A stretch of DNA of 25,562 nt. It comes from an uncultured Lachnospiraceae bacterium (GTDB lineage: Bacteria > Bacillota > Clostridia > Lachnospirales > Lachnospiraceae). Every line of letters begins with the position of its first letter. Position 1 is the first letter of the stretch. Positions 7,522 to 15,997 of the stretch are shown here, one piece after another. Location: the NCBI GenBank assembly GCA_910583605.1, contig CAJTXN010000024.1, positions 1-25,562 of the forward strand. Direction: 5' to 3'. The translations under genes were made by a program, and so were the position numbers. The notes beneath the pieces are model-generated. The model had not been told where the DNA came from, did not search any database, and saw only the letters and a list, made by a program, of their open reading frames with translations.

Positions 7522-9654
7522 ATGAAAATAAACAGCAGACGGAAACAAAAAAAGAAAATGGCAGTATTGATATGGATGACGGCCGTTCTTGCAGGAATCG
7601 TTACAACGGGTATGATTATTTATTATAAAAAGGACGGGTTACATCATACATCTGAAAAGACTCCTGTTCAGTCATCTCCAAAGGAACTTTTGATTGAATA
7701 CATGAATCATATTCCGGAAAGGGAGTGGGAGGAAATGTATGAAATGCTGGATATCGAGGCTTCCGGCAATATCAGTCAGGAGGATTTTATCAAACGAAAT
7801 TCGGCGATTTACGAAGGAATAGAAATGCAGAATATGATAATCGAGATTCTTGAATATGATGAGAACGAAAAAAACGTAACGTATCAGACGTCATTTGATA
7901 CGGCTGCAGGAAATATCAGTTTCAAAAACAAGGCATGTTTCAGGAAAGGGGAAGAGGGCTATAAACTGATATGGCTGGATTCTCTGATTTTTCCTGAATT
8001 TTTTTCCACGGATAAAGTAAGGGTTTCGGAAATAAAGGCAAAACGGGGGGAAATTCTGGACAGAAACGGACGGGTTCTGGCAGGAACGGGGCTGGCGTCC
8101 TCCGTTGGGATTGTTCCGGGAAAACTGGAAAACAGAGAAGAAGCGATTGCAAAGATAGGAGAGCTGTTGGAAATAAAACCGGAAGACATTGAAAAGAAGT
8201 TATCGGCAAAATGGGTGAAAGATGATTCCTTTGTGCCGATTCAGACCATCCGGAAAGTGGAGGAAACCCAGCTTATGGCCCCGGAACCGGATGAGGAAGT
8301 GTTAAAAGAAAAAGAGCGGCAGGATAAGCTGCTGGCAATATCCGGGGTGATGCTGTCGGATATCGAAGTGCGGAAATATCCTCTGGGTGAAGCAGCATCA
8401 CATTTAATCGGATATGTGCAGAATGTTACGGCAGAAGACTTAGAAGAGCATGCGGGAGAGGGGTATACGGCGGACAGCGTGATCGGCAGAAGCGGAATGG
8501 AAGGTCTGTTTGAAACGGAATTGAAAGGCCGGAACGGATGCAGAATTTATATTGCGGATTCAGACGGAAATGAGAAAAGAGAACTTGCATGCCTGCCGGT
8601 GCAGCATGGGCAGAATATACACCTGACCATAGATGCCAGTCTGCAGGCAGGGCTGTATGAACAGTTTCAGGAGGATAAAAGCTGTTCGGCAGCCATGAAT
8701 CCGTATACCGGTGAGGTACTGGCGCTGGTCAGCACACCGTCTTATGACAATAATGATTTCATTATGGGATTATCCACTGAGAAATGGAATGCAATAAATG
8801 AAGATGAAAATAAGCCTATGTATAACCGCTTTCGACAGGTCTGGTGTCCCGGTTCCACATTTAAACCGATCATAGCGGCAGTTGGATTAGAATCAGGAAC
8901 CGTAGACCCGATGGAGGATTACGGAAATGAAGGTCTGAGCTGGCAAAAAGATGCGTCATGGGGTTCCTATTTTGTAACAACCCTTCATGCATATGAACCT
9001 GTTATTTTGGAAAATGCATTGATGTATTCCGATAATATTTATTTTGCCAAAGCGGCACTGAAAATCGGCGCGGATGAAATGAAAAGACTCCTGTCAGGGA
9101 TGGGATTTGATGAAGAACTGCCTTTTGAAATTAAGATGGCACAGTCCCAATATTCAAATACGGACAATATTGAAACCGAGATACAGTTGGCGGACAGCGG
9201 GTACGGACAGGGACAGCTTCTGATAAATCCGTTGCATATGGCATGTATTTATTCGGCCTTCTGCAATGAGGGAAATATAATAAAGCCGTATCTTATTTCT
9301 TCTCAGGGCGAATCAGGACAATACTGGATTCCGAATGCCTTTTCTGCAAATACGGCAGGCATTGTACTGGAAGGAATGAAAAAAGTAGTGAATGATTCTA
9401 GGGGAACAGGATATTCGGCTCACCGTGAGGATATTTTATTGGCGGGAAAGACCGGAACGGCGGAAATCAAAGCCTCAAAGGAGGATACATCCGGAACGGA
9501 ATTAGGATGGTTTGCCGTTTTTACGGCTGAGAAAACAGTGGAACGACCAATATTAATAATAAGTATGGTGGAAGATGTGAAAGGAAGGGGAGGCAGCGGT
9601 TATGTGATTAAAAAAGACAAAAAAGTTTTGGAACAATGGTTTAGCGGAAATTAG
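7522..9654 (+). CDS. MecA-like class B penicillin-binding protein (DD-transpeptidase)
   Basis: The 710-residue protein has an N-terminal membrane anchor (about 13-36), an NTF2-like MecA N-terminal domain (about 48-155, starting SSPKELLIEYMNHIPEREWEEMYE), a PBP dimerisation domain (about 160-350, KRGEILDRNGRVLA) and a transpeptidase domain. The catalytic set is complete: SxxK = S445-T-F-K448, SxN = S503-D-N505, KTGT = 643-646. This is the layout of PBP2a/PBP5fm-type low-affinity transpeptidases. It cross-links peptidoglycan outside the membrane, and some family members confer beta-lactam tolerance. GGAGG precedes the ATG. The two BlaI/MecI-like operators upstream suggest beta-lactam-inducible expression, although no blaI or blaR1 is in the window. 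Low beta-lactam affinity cannot be read from sequence. Confidence 0.9.
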   Translation: MKINSRRKQKKKMAVLIWMTAVLAGIVTTGMIIYYKKDGLHHTSEKTPVQSSPKELLIEYMNHIPEREWEEMYEMLDIEASGNISQEDFIKRNSAIYEGIEMQNMIIEILEYDENEKNVTYQTSFDTAAGNISFKNKACFRKGEEGYKLIWLDSLIFPEFFSTDKVRVSEIKAKRGEILDRNGRVLAGTGLASSVGIVPGKLENREEAIAKIGELLEIKPEDIEKKLSAKWVKDDSFVPIQTIRKVEETQLMAPEPDEEVLKEKERQDKLLAISGVMLSDIEVRKYPLGEAASHLIGYVQNVTAEDLEEHAGEGYTADSVIGRSGMEGLFETELKGRNGCRIYIADSDGNEKRELACLPVQHGQNIHLTIDASLQAGLYEQFQEDKSCSAAMNPYTGEVLALVSTPSYDNNDFIMGLSTEKWNAINEDENKPMYNRFRQVWCPGSTFKPIIAAVGLESGTVDPMEDYGNEGLSWQKDASWGSYFVTTLHAYEPVILENALMYSDNIYFAKAALKIGADEMKRLLSGMGFDEELPFEIKMAQSQYSNTDNIETEIQLADSGYGQGQLLINPLHMACIYSAFCNEGNIIKPYLISSQGESGQYWIPNAFSANTAGIVLEGMKKVVNDSRGTGYSAHREDILLAGKTGTAEIKASKEDTSGTELGWFAVFTAEKTVERPILIISMVEDVKGRGGSGYVIKKDKKVLEQWFSGN

Positions 9655-9670
9655 CATAGCAGAGAAAATG

Positions 9671-9699
9671 TTGAACAGGGGGAAAGGCTGTGTTATAAT
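9671..9699 (+). promoter_or_regulatory. Sigma-A promoter of the AAA ATPase gene
   Basis: TTGAAC (9671-9676), exactly 17 bp, then TATAAT (9694-9699). Transcription would start about 55 bases before the ATG at 9760, which has GGAGG at 9749-9753. The -35 lies only about 20 bases after the PBP stop, so the ATPase gene has its own transcription start. Confidence 0.7.
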
Positions 9700-9759
9700 T
9701 CTGGTATTCATTTTGAACCGGAGTTTTATATCATCGGTATATTATTTGGAGGCTGCCAT

Positions 9760-10482
9760 ATGAATCATCAGTTTATTCAGAGTGTAATGATTGAATGGGA
9801 CCAGATCGGGCGAGACAGTTATTTAAGGGATATTGAAGCGGTGGCAGGTCTGGCGAAACTGGAATTTACCAGTCCGATTACATTTTTTGTAGGCGAAAAC
9901 GGAAGCGGAAAATCTACCATGCTGGAAGCCATTGCTGTAGCTGCGGGATTTAATCCGGAGGGCGGAACGAAAAATTATTGCTTTTCAACATATGACTCCC
10001 ATTCGGAACTCTGTGAAGCCATGAGGATAGTAAAAGGATACCGCAGACCGGAATGGGGATATTTTCTACGGGCAGAGAGCTTTTATAACGTAGCCACAAA
10101 AGAAGAAGAATATGCCGATTCCCGGCATCCGTCCGCAAAACTTCATGAAAAATCCCATGGAGAAAGTTTTCTGGCAATCGCACAGAAATATTTAAGACCC
10201 AACGGATTGTATCTGCTGGATGAGCCGGAGGCGGCATTATCTCCCTAGAGACAGTTGACGCTTCTTATGGAAATATACGGGTGTGCCGATAAAAACTCAC
10301 AATTTATAATAGCCACCCATTCTCCGATTCTGCTGGGTATTCCCGGCGCCGAAATATTATCTTTTGATGACGGAAAAATACATACCTGTGAATACCTGGA
10401 GACAGACAGTTATCAGGTAATGGAAATGTTTATTAATAATAGAAAAGAATTATTAAAAAAGCTGATAGGAGTGACAGAATGA
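9760..10482 (+). pseudogene. AAA/ABC-type ATPase interrupted by one in-frame TAG
   Basis: This is an OLD/SMC-like single-domain ATPase of 240 codons. It has Walker A GENGSGKS (45-52), an ABC-signature-like SHGES (132-136), Walker B LYLLDEPEAAL (150-160) and, after the interruption, the H-loop IATHSP. A TAG at 10246-10248 (codon 163) splits it between EAALSP and RQLTLL. Homologues have Gln there (SPQRQL), so one CAG-to-TAG transition accounts for it. The rest of the frame is intact and ends at TGA 10480. With termination at the TAG the product keeps Walker A and B but loses the H-loop. Function in this family is usually annotated only as AAA family ATPase. Stop and start overlap (ATGATGA) with the CAT remnant. 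Confidence 0.85.
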
Positions 10483-10640
10483 TGAATACATATAAAGAAA
10501 TCGACGAAAACAACTGGGAGCGGGCAATGCACGGGAGGACGGTCATGCCGTTGTCAGTTCAGGCAAACCACTCCTTTGTTGACGGGATTCATATCGGAAA
10601 GTTTGCCGAAGCGATTCAAAGATATATGAATGAATATTAG
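10479..10640 (+). pseudogene. CAT-like acetyltransferase with most of the middle deleted
   Basis: Fifty-three codons from the ATG overlapping the ATPase stop. The first 17 residues (MMNTYKEIDENNWERAM) look like the start of CatA-type acetyltransferases. The remainder (MPLSVQANHSFVDGIHIGKF) is the C-terminal catalytic motif, equivalent to LPLSIQVHHAVCDGFH with the catalytic His at NHSFVDG. CAT is about 210-220 residues, so some 160 residues are missing, and the frame is preserved across the deletion. It cannot form the trimeric enzyme and is considered non-functional. Confidence 0.7.
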
Positions 10641-10670
10641 AACAGCAGAAAATTAATTAAAAAAATACTG

Positions 10671-10701
10671 GACACCGCCGGCGGATATGCTGTGCGGTGT
10701 C
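10671..10701. terminator. Possible bidirectional terminator hairpin
   Basis: GACACCGC (10671-10678) pairs with GCGGTGTC (10694-10701) around a 15-base loop. On the minus side, the T-run TATTTTTTT begins three bases after the stem. On the plus side, TTTTTT comes about 15 bases later. It could end ATPase/CAT transcription or readthrough from the lan operon. Confidence 0.4.
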
Positions 10702-11134
10702 AGTTATTATCCTGCTTTTTTGACAGTAAAATCAAAACTGGGCTGTTCCGTGCAGCCGATTTACAGTTATTGTAAAAACATGGAGGGATTAAAGCAGGAT
10801 GTGATGGAACAGGTGAACGGATTTGGAGCCGAATTTTTTTAAAATGTTTATTTTACAGCAAAGAGAAGGCATATCTTCTTTCGATGATCTGTATCAGTCC
10901 GAAGCAAATCCCAATACTGTGGAGTATATTGCGGGACAATTAAATATCAGCGTATCACAGGGTATTGTAAGTGGTATTTAGATGATTAGATAGTTCATAT
11001 ATATAAGCGTAGTTTCCCCTGGTGGTGGGCGGGCTTTTTTTCTTTTGCCGTCGTGCGGCAGATTGTATTTCTATTCTTTGCCTATATGCTAAACGCAAAT
11101 TTTGTGGATTTCATAAAGATTTGAAAAATAATGA
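10702..11134. other. Decayed coding debris and intergenic sequence
   Basis: No intact gene is seen in this stretch of about 430 bases. Two short protein-like pieces in different frames remain. One is about 10721-10840, ending MEGLKQDVMEQVNGFGAEFF. The other is about 10845-10980, ending NTVEYIAGQLNISVSQGIVSGI. They look like parts of one frameshifted host gene, which I cannot name. From about 10990 the sequence changes character (GTTTCCCCTGGTGGTGGGCGGGC followed by T-run at 11034-11040), which may mark the left end of the imported lan block. Confidence 0.35.
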
Positions 11135-11152
11135 GCGATACCGCAGTACCGC
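11124..11152 (-). terminator. Probable terminator of the lan operon
   Basis: Reading the minus strand just after the lanK stop, GCGGTA-CTGCGG-TATCGC forms a six-pair stem (one G-U) and is followed by TCATTATTTTT. It is a short hairpin and therefore only moderately convincing, but its position is right. Confidence 0.4.
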
Positions 11153-11163
11153 CCACTAAATTT

Positions 11164-12528
11164 CTAATATGGAATTTTTATAATGACCTGTGCGCCCTTT
11201 GTCTTATCAGAATTTTTTAATATGAGCTGTCCGTTATGCTGCTTAATAATGCTGCTCGTAATATATAGTCCCATACCGAAGTGCATATTTGAGGTTCGGC
11301 TCTTATTCCCCATGAAGAATTGTTCCTGTGCATGATGTAGGGCTTCCGGCGTGAAGCCGCTTCCCTCATCTATTATAGAGATTTGTAGAAAGTCGTCCGG
11401 CTTTTGCACCTCTACATAGACTGTCCCTTTTGGTGGAGAGTAATCTAACGCATTGCCTATCACATTCATAATTGCCCGTTCCAGTAGTAATTTATCCGCT
11501 TTGAAAGTTCCTAAATTTGCCCCTGTTTCCATGTGTAAACAAATTTCTTTTGTAAGGCATAATGAATTTGCCTGCGCTTCAATCTGTTCCATATAATCAG
11601 CTATATCAAATTCTTCCAAATTGAGCTGATACCCGGCTACTGTCCGGGATATATCAATCAGCGTCCTAATATAAACGCCCATTTGCCCGGAACTTTCTAT
11701 AATATACCCCGCATATAACTGCTGTTCGTCGTCAAGCTCTGTTTCGCTTATCAAGTCGATATTTCCTTGAATGACAGTTAAAGGCGTTTTCAAATCGTGA
11801 GCAAGTGCCGCTATCTGCTCCTTTTGTAATTGTTCCGCACTCCATTGTTTCTTTAAAGATGATTTCAAGTTATTTTTCATATCAGAGAAAGAACATAACA
11901 CATCTTCAAATTCTTTGATTTTTGAGTGTCCCACCTCAAAATCAAGATTTTGTTCTGCCACTTTTTCTGTTGCTTCAAAAAGTGGGGAGAGCTGCGCCCG
12001 CATATTTTTTGCAAACTTCGCCGTTAATATCACGCAGACCGCGATACAGTTTATCCCCATGAGGATATATAGCAGAATTTCCGGTGAGGGAAAATGATTA
12101 TAGAACCATTCATTTATAAACTGTGAGCCAATGTAATATTGAAGCACCACATATTCATTTTCACGGGTAACGAATAGATACTGCTTGTTGAGGTTTTCGT
12201 TTATCTTTCCAGATAGGGCATACTCCATAGCCCTGTCTAAATCGTCGCCCTCTAAAGACGTTTCCCTCATTTGATAATTCTTATCCAGTATTAGGTACTT
12301 GCACCCCATAGGAAGCTGTACATCTGTTAAATCCGGCGTTGCGGCAATAATTGGAACAAGATTTTTTGCGCTGCGTTCTGAATAATCCGCATAAGTAATA
12401 AAGCCCATTCTGGTTCCGGCAAGGATAAGGCTAAATGGAATAGCTACCGAAACCATTAGCCCAATCAGCAGCATACATAAAAATTTCCAAAAAGACGCTT
12501 TCAATGATGTTGGTTTTTTTATTCCCAT
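11164..12528 (-). CDS. Sensor histidine kinase of a lantibiotic immunity cassette (LanK type)
   Basis: A membrane sensor kinase that should phosphorylate the adjacent regulator. From the preferred ATG at 12528 it has 454 residues. There are two membrane segments (about 15-40 and 150-173) bracketing an extracytoplasmic domain of about 105 residues, then a HAMP-like linker. HisKA contains ALAHDLKTPLTV (His244), followed by an HATPase domain with N box NVIGNALDY, G1 DEGSGF and G2 GMGLYIT. An upstream in-frame TTG at 12546 is possible, but the ATG has GGGGATAGGG before it and overlaps the lanR stop by ten bases. The order lanR-lanK next to lanFEG-lanI suggests it senses a nisin-like lantibiotic directly, as NisK/SpaK do. 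Confidence 0.85.
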   Translation of the reverse strand: MGIKKPTSLKASFWKFLCMLLIGLMVSVAIPFSLILAGTRMGFITYADYSERSAKNLVPIIAATPDLTDVQLPMGCKYLILDKNYQMRETSLEGDDLDRAMEYALSGKINENLNKQYLFVTRENEYVVLQYYIGSQFINEWFYNHFPSPEILLYILMGINCIAVCVILTAKFAKNMRAQLSPLFEATEKVAEQNLDFEVGHSKIKEFEDVLCSFSDMKNNLKSSLKKQWSAEQLQKEQIAALAHDLKTPLTVIQGNIDLISETELDDEQQLYAGYIIESSGQMGVYIRTLIDISRTVAGYQLNLEEFDIADYMEQIEAQANSLCLTKEICLHMETGANLGTFKADKLLLERAIMNVIGNALDYSPPKGTVYVEVQKPDDFLQISIIDEGSGFTPEALHHAQEQFFMGNKSRTSNMHFGMGLYITSSIIKQHNGQLILKNSDKTKGAQVIIKIPY

Positions 12529-13178
12529 TTGTACCCTATCCCCCAAACTGTCGCTATCGGCTGAATATCCAATTTGCTTAATTTCGCCCGGATATTTTTG
12601 ATATGAGTGGAAATGGTAGAATTATCGCTGTCGCCCTCCAAGCCCAAAACAGCTTCATAAATCTGTTCTTTTGAAAATACCTGTCCTTTATTTCTTGCAA
12701 GGTATTCACAAATCAGATATTCACTTTTGGTTAGGGGAACAGGTGTATTATCTACCCGTAGCTCCTTTGCGGACAAATCAATTTTTATCCGTTCAAAGGT
12801 AAGGGCGGTATGCCGTTCCCTGTGTTCCCGGCGTAAGTGGGCATTTACCCTTGCCCGCAGCTCCGCAATGCGGAATGGTTTTGTCAGATAGTCGTCTGCC
12901 CCCAAGCCAAGCCCGAATGTAATATCATTTTCCATTGTCTTAGCTGTCAAAAAGAGAATAGGGCAGTCCACCAATGAACGGATTTTATTGCAATAAGAAA
13001 ATCCGTCCATATCCGGCATCATAATATCCAGTATAATCAAATCGTATCTGTTCAGCTTATCAAGCGGAACCTGTGCGGCAGACGTATAGGCAGTAATGAA
13101 ATGTCCGTCTTTTTGCAGCCCATTTTTCACAAGCTCTAAAATAGGTCGTTCATCATCAACCATAAGGATTGCTGCCAT
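12519..13178 (-). CDS. OmpR-family response regulator (LanR/NisR/SpaR type)
   Basis: 219 residues. The receiver domain has acidic pair D8-D9, phospho-acceptor D51 in LIILDIMMPD, the T/K pair in FLTAK and LTKPF. The C-terminal winged helix ends STHIKNIRAKL...VWGIGYKW. It is the cognate regulator of the overlapping kinase gene. The ribosome binding site AAAGGAGGCGAC lies just upstream. It most likely activates the lanF promoter through the TCT-N8-TCT box described at 15998-16031 (inference from the NisR/SpaR systems). Confidence 0.88.
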   Translation of the reverse strand: MAAILMVDDERPILELVKNGLQKDGHFITAYTSAAQVPLDKLNRYDLIILDIMMPDMDGFSYCNKIRSLVDCPILFLTAKTMENDITFGLGLGADDYLTKPFRIAELRARVNAHLRREHRERHTALTFERIKIDLSAKELRVDNTPVPLTKSEYLICEYLARNKGQVFSKEQIYEAVLGLEGDSDNSTISTHIKNIRAKLSKLDIQPIATVWGIGYKWE

Positions 13179-13208
13179 AGTGTCGCCTCCTTTCGTTGCT
13201 CTTTTCGT

Positions 13209-13237
13209 ATTATAGCATAATCCGCAAGGGCAGAAAA
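13209..13237 (-). promoter_or_regulatory. Extended -10 promoter of lanRK
   Basis: On the minus strand TGCTATAAT (TATAAT at 13209-13214 with TG one base upstream) lies about 30 bases before the lanR start, in the gap between lanI and lanR. The -35 region (TTTCTG, 17 bp upstream) is poor, as is usual for extended -10 promoters. lanRK would thus be made constitutively, apart from readthrough of the autoregulated lanFEGI unit. Confidence 0.6.
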
Positions 13238-13241
13238 GCGG

Positions 13242-14057
13242 TCATTTCTGCTCTGCAATATAGTAGCGGTTATTTATTTTTACCGCAACCGCTTCTGTTT
13301 TATCTGTACCGTAAATCTCGTAAACATCTGTGTAAAACCATTGTTCCCGCCTCTGTCCGGCGTTTTTTCCGTTCCAGTCAATCTTGTTCAAATCTTCTTT
13401 GGACAAAGGGCGTTTCGTTTCCGTATCGAATGTAACGCTTTCTGCAAGAATATCAATCCAGCTTCCCAATTCATCATTTGATACGGTATCAGAGGTTACT
13501 TGATAAATAATCCCGTCACAAAGAAGCTGCGTTGCATTTTCGGGATTGATTTCAAACTTTCCACTCATAGACTGCTCTGTGTCCTTGAAGTCAAAGACCG
13601 TATCTGTGTCTTTGATATTTTCTTTTCTAACAGCTTTGTGATACCCTCCGTTTACATCTACAATCAGATAATCGTCAGCGTTGGGGGCTGCGTACACATT
13701 CAAGAATGGGATAATATAAGCAGCTTCCGGGGCTTTATCCGCTAAATCTGCCAACGTCCGAAAGGTAGCGGCTTCTATGTTTTCTTGAAGCAATACTTTT
13801 CCTGTTTCGTCTACCGCTGCAAGCTGCCGGATATATCCAGTCCATTCCCCAAGCCCGCCATTAGAAACGGTGTCCTCCAAAATCGTATAGTCGTTTCCCT
13901 TAAAGGAGAATTGCGTCACATTCTCTGCGTTCAGATAGCATTGCTCTTTATCACTGGAATATTCCTTGATTTTTTCCTGTAAAGAGCAGCCCGCAAGAGA
14001 AAAGCATACAACAAAAGCAAATAGCAAGACTATTAACATTTTTCTATTTTTATTCAT
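13242..14057 (-). CDS. NisI/SpaI-family lantibiotic immunity lipoprotein with two tandem domains
   Basis: A 271-residue exported lipoprotein: basic N-terminus, hydrophobic core and lipobox LAGC with Cys24. The mature part contains two related units. Unit 1 (about 43-160) begins AENVTQFSFKGNDYTILEDTVSNGGLGEWTGYI and ends near DDYLIVDVNGGYHKAV. Unit 2 (about 172-271) begins PENATQLLCDGIIYQVTSDTVSNDELGSWIDIL and ends AVAVKINNRYYIAE. NisI is known to consist of two SpaI-like domains, so this looks like a NisI-type protein that binds the lantibiotic at the outer face of the membrane. Its start overlaps the lanG stop by eight bases (ATGAATAA). It appears intact and could give immunity alone even though lanF is broken. 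Confidence 0.78.
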   Translation of the reverse strand: MNKNRKMLIVLLFAFVVCFSLAGCSLQEKIKEYSSDKEQCYLNAENVTQFSFKGNDYTILEDTVSNGGLGEWTGYIRQLAAVDETGKVLLQENIEAATFRTLADLADKAPEAAYIIPFLNVYAAPNADDYLIVDVNGGYHKAVRKENIKDTDTVFDFKDTEQSMSGKFEINPENATQLLCDGIIYQVTSDTVSNDELGSWIDILAESVTFDTETKRPLSKEDLNKIDWNGKNAGQRREQWFYTDVYEIYGTDKTEAVAVKINNRYYIAEQK

Positions 14058-14781
14058 AATTTTTCCGTCCTTCCCAATGAGAAAACCATAATAAGGTCAG
14101 CAGCAAGCCGCCTGTCGTTAATGCTGCAATCCATATTTTTTCCGCTCCATAGTTGAAAATTTGTCGGCTCAAAATATCCTTTACCCAATTCATAGACCAT
14201 GAAAAGGGAATATACCTCGCTATGCCTTTTAGTTCGATATTGCTATATAAGATACATTGCAAACTTTCAAACACGCCCCAAAACAGGGATAACCCTAATC
14301 CAAATTTGAAGCTAAGGAACAAGTGCAGGATGTATATTATCAAATTACAAAATGCAATCCCGGCTGTGGCTCCGGTCAGCATTCCGAGCTGCACTGTATC
14401 AGCCATTCCCAAAAGATGTATGCCAACCACAAATAGCAAGAACAGAAAGAACAATGCAAATACTCCCGAACTATAAAGATAAGTTAATTTTGCAAGCATA
14501 TTTTTGTGTCGGTTCGGTACAGCAAGCAGCGTTTGGAAGTGTGAAGCCTTTTCTTCCAGTGCAACATTCAGGCCGACAATAACGCTTATCAACAATGGAA
14601 AAAACGTTGTCGTAATTTCTAATATCATTTTGAGCTTTTTACTATCTGCTGTGCTGCCATACTGGAAATAGTAAGCAAGAAATAACAATGCCCCCATAAC
14701 AGGCACACAAAAATGAATAGCCCAAAACGGTGTATGCTTCGTTTTTTCCTGTTCAGAACGAACCGCATAAATAAAACCCAT
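14050..14781 (-). CDS. Lantibiotic immunity ABC transporter permease (LanG/MutG-like)
   Basis: A 243-residue membrane protein with about six hydrophobic segments, ending in a basic HWEGRKNYE tail. It is the second of two adjacent permeases of equal size, which is the lanFEG arrangement (MutG/NisG/EpiG position). Characteristic features are the HFCVPVMGALLF segment near the N-terminus and a central cytoplasmic LLAVPNRHKNMLAKL loop, which in this family contacts the ATPase. AAGGGAGG precedes the start. Together with LanE and an ATPase it would expel lantibiotic from the membrane. Confidence 0.8.
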   Translation of the reverse strand: MGFIYAVRSEQEKTKHTPFWAIHFCVPVMGALLFLAYYFQYGSTADSKKLKMILEITTTFFPLLISVIVGLNVALEEKASHFQTLLAVPNRHKNMLAKLTYLYSSGVFALFFLFLLFVVGIHLLGMADTVQLGMLTGATAGIAFCNLIIYILHLFLSFKFGLGLSLFWGVFESLQCILYSNIELKGIARYIPFSWSMNWVKDILSRQIFNYGAEKIWIAALTTGGLLLTLLWFSHWEGRKNYE

Positions 14782-14787
14782 TTCCGT

Positions 14788-15513
14788 CTACCTCCCTTTG
14801 GAAAAATCCTTTGTGTCGGCATAGGATAAAATAAGAAACAAGAATATTGACAACACAATGGAAATCATAACGGCTATAGAAAATCCACAATTTCCCGAAA
14901 AAGTTCCGTTTATTTCAATTCCCATAAGCGGTTCTGCCAGTTTTGGTGCCCAACAATACGGTACAAACCACCATGCTATTGTATTTCCTAATGCAGTAGC
15001 AGCAGATAAAACAATCCCAAGTATTGTATTTAACACAATCGGCACAAACAATCCCGTTTTGCGTGCTAAGTACGGACACAAAGGGATTTGCCAGACAGAC
15101 GCAAGGATAATCCCGATACTTCCTGCAATGCTGTGTAAAAGAGAATATACTGCCGTTGCCGGAGAAATGATATTACTGATAGAGATAAGCAATGCTAAAA
15201 ATATCGCTGAAACAAGCAGTTTTTCGATTAAGATAATGCCATTAGCAAATTCAAATTTTGAAAGGTTCACAGGCATAGAAAATACCGAATAGTATTTCCC
15301 GGCGTTTTCTTCTTTTCTGTGTGACAAAGAACACAAAATTGCGATTGCTCCCGGAAGCAAGAACGCATACCACCAGTAAAGCGTCATGTACTGATACCCC
15401 ATAAATCCACCCATAAGCCACGCAAAAATAGCTGTGATTAGTGGAACAATGAAAATCAGTTTGTTCGATATTGTCCTCTTAAATTTCAAATGTTCTGATT
15501 TTAGATAGTCCAT
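14788..15513 (-). CDS. Lantibiotic immunity ABC transporter permease (LanE/MutE-like)
   Basis: A 241-residue membrane protein with about six hydrophobic segments. The N-terminal cytoplasmic DYLKSEHLKFKRT is typical of the EpiE/MutE family, as is the loop YYSVFSMPVNLSKFEFANG between segments two and three, which should dock on the ATPase. It begins three bases after the lanF stop, with GGGAGGG inside the end of lanF, so translation was coupled to the ATPase. It appears intact, but its ATPase partner is defective. Confidence 0.8.
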   Translation of the reverse strand: MDYLKSEHLKFKRTISNKLIFIVPLITAIFAWLMGGFMGYQYMTLYWWYAFLLPGAIAILCSLSHRKEENAGKYYSVFSMPVNLSKFEFANGIILIEKLLVSAIFLALLISISNIISPATAVYSLLHSIAGSIGIILASVWQIPLCPYLARKTGLFVPIVLNTILGIVLSAATALGNTIAWWFVPYCWAPKLAEPLMGIEINGTFSGNCGFSIAVMISIVLSIFLFLILSYADTKDFSKGR

Positions 15514-15516
15514 GCC

Positions 15517-15963
15517 TTAACCCTCCCTGTGATTGCTTTTTACAACGTCCATAAAAAGCTGTTCCAAATTTTCGTTTGCGTTCAATTTTCCCTCATATCC
15601 AAGAACGCCACCCGCGATAATGCCGATATGGTCGGCTATCTGCTGCACTTCTGAAAGAATGTGACTGGACAGGATAACCGTAATACCTTTAGCCGGAAAA
15701 GAACGAATAAGCTCTCTAAGTTCTTCAATCCCAATCGGGTCAAGCCCGTTGGTTGGTTCATCAAGTATGAGCAGTTTCGGGTTGTTTAGTAATGCAACCG
15801 CAATTCCAAGACGCTGTTTCATACCAAGAGAAAACTGTCCGGCTCCATTCGGTCCCAATAGTGCATAGACGGAATTTCTTTCAATGTTCAGCGATATGTT
15901 GTTTACAGCCGTCTGTCCGCTGAAAGATTTGCAGAGGTTTGTTGTTTTCAAAATCATTTCCAT
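15517..15963 (-). pseudogene. Lantibiotic immunity ABC ATPase (LanF) with an in-frame internal deletion
   Basis: The product is an ABC ATPase of only 148 residues, against about 230 for LanF/MutF/NisF. The N-terminus is normal (LKTTNLCKSFSGQTAVNNISLNI, ALLGPNGAG at 35-42). The sequence then jumps from Walker A GPNGAG straight to QFSLGMKQRLGIA (43-55), the signature motif. Walker B LLILDEP, the D-loop GLDP and the H-loop SSHIL follow normally. Missing are the Walker A Lys-Ser/Thr, the Q-loop and the helical subdomain, about 80-85 residues, with the frame kept. It cannot bind ATP in the usual way. A shared ATPase encoded elsewhere could in principle serve LanEG. The promoter and the rest of the operon look intact. 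Confidence 0.85.
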
Positions 15964-15997
15964 AGTCTGTACTGTCCTTTCTTTTGATTATGGGAAA

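Noticed and set aside
7940..8209. Minus-strand frames inside the PBP gene
   Set aside because: Proline/serine-rich low-complexity translation typical of an antisense shadow; the PBP frame is continuous.
14858..15292. A 144-codon plus-strand frame inside lanE
   Set aside because: It is the shadow of a membrane permease gene with strong context on the minus strand.
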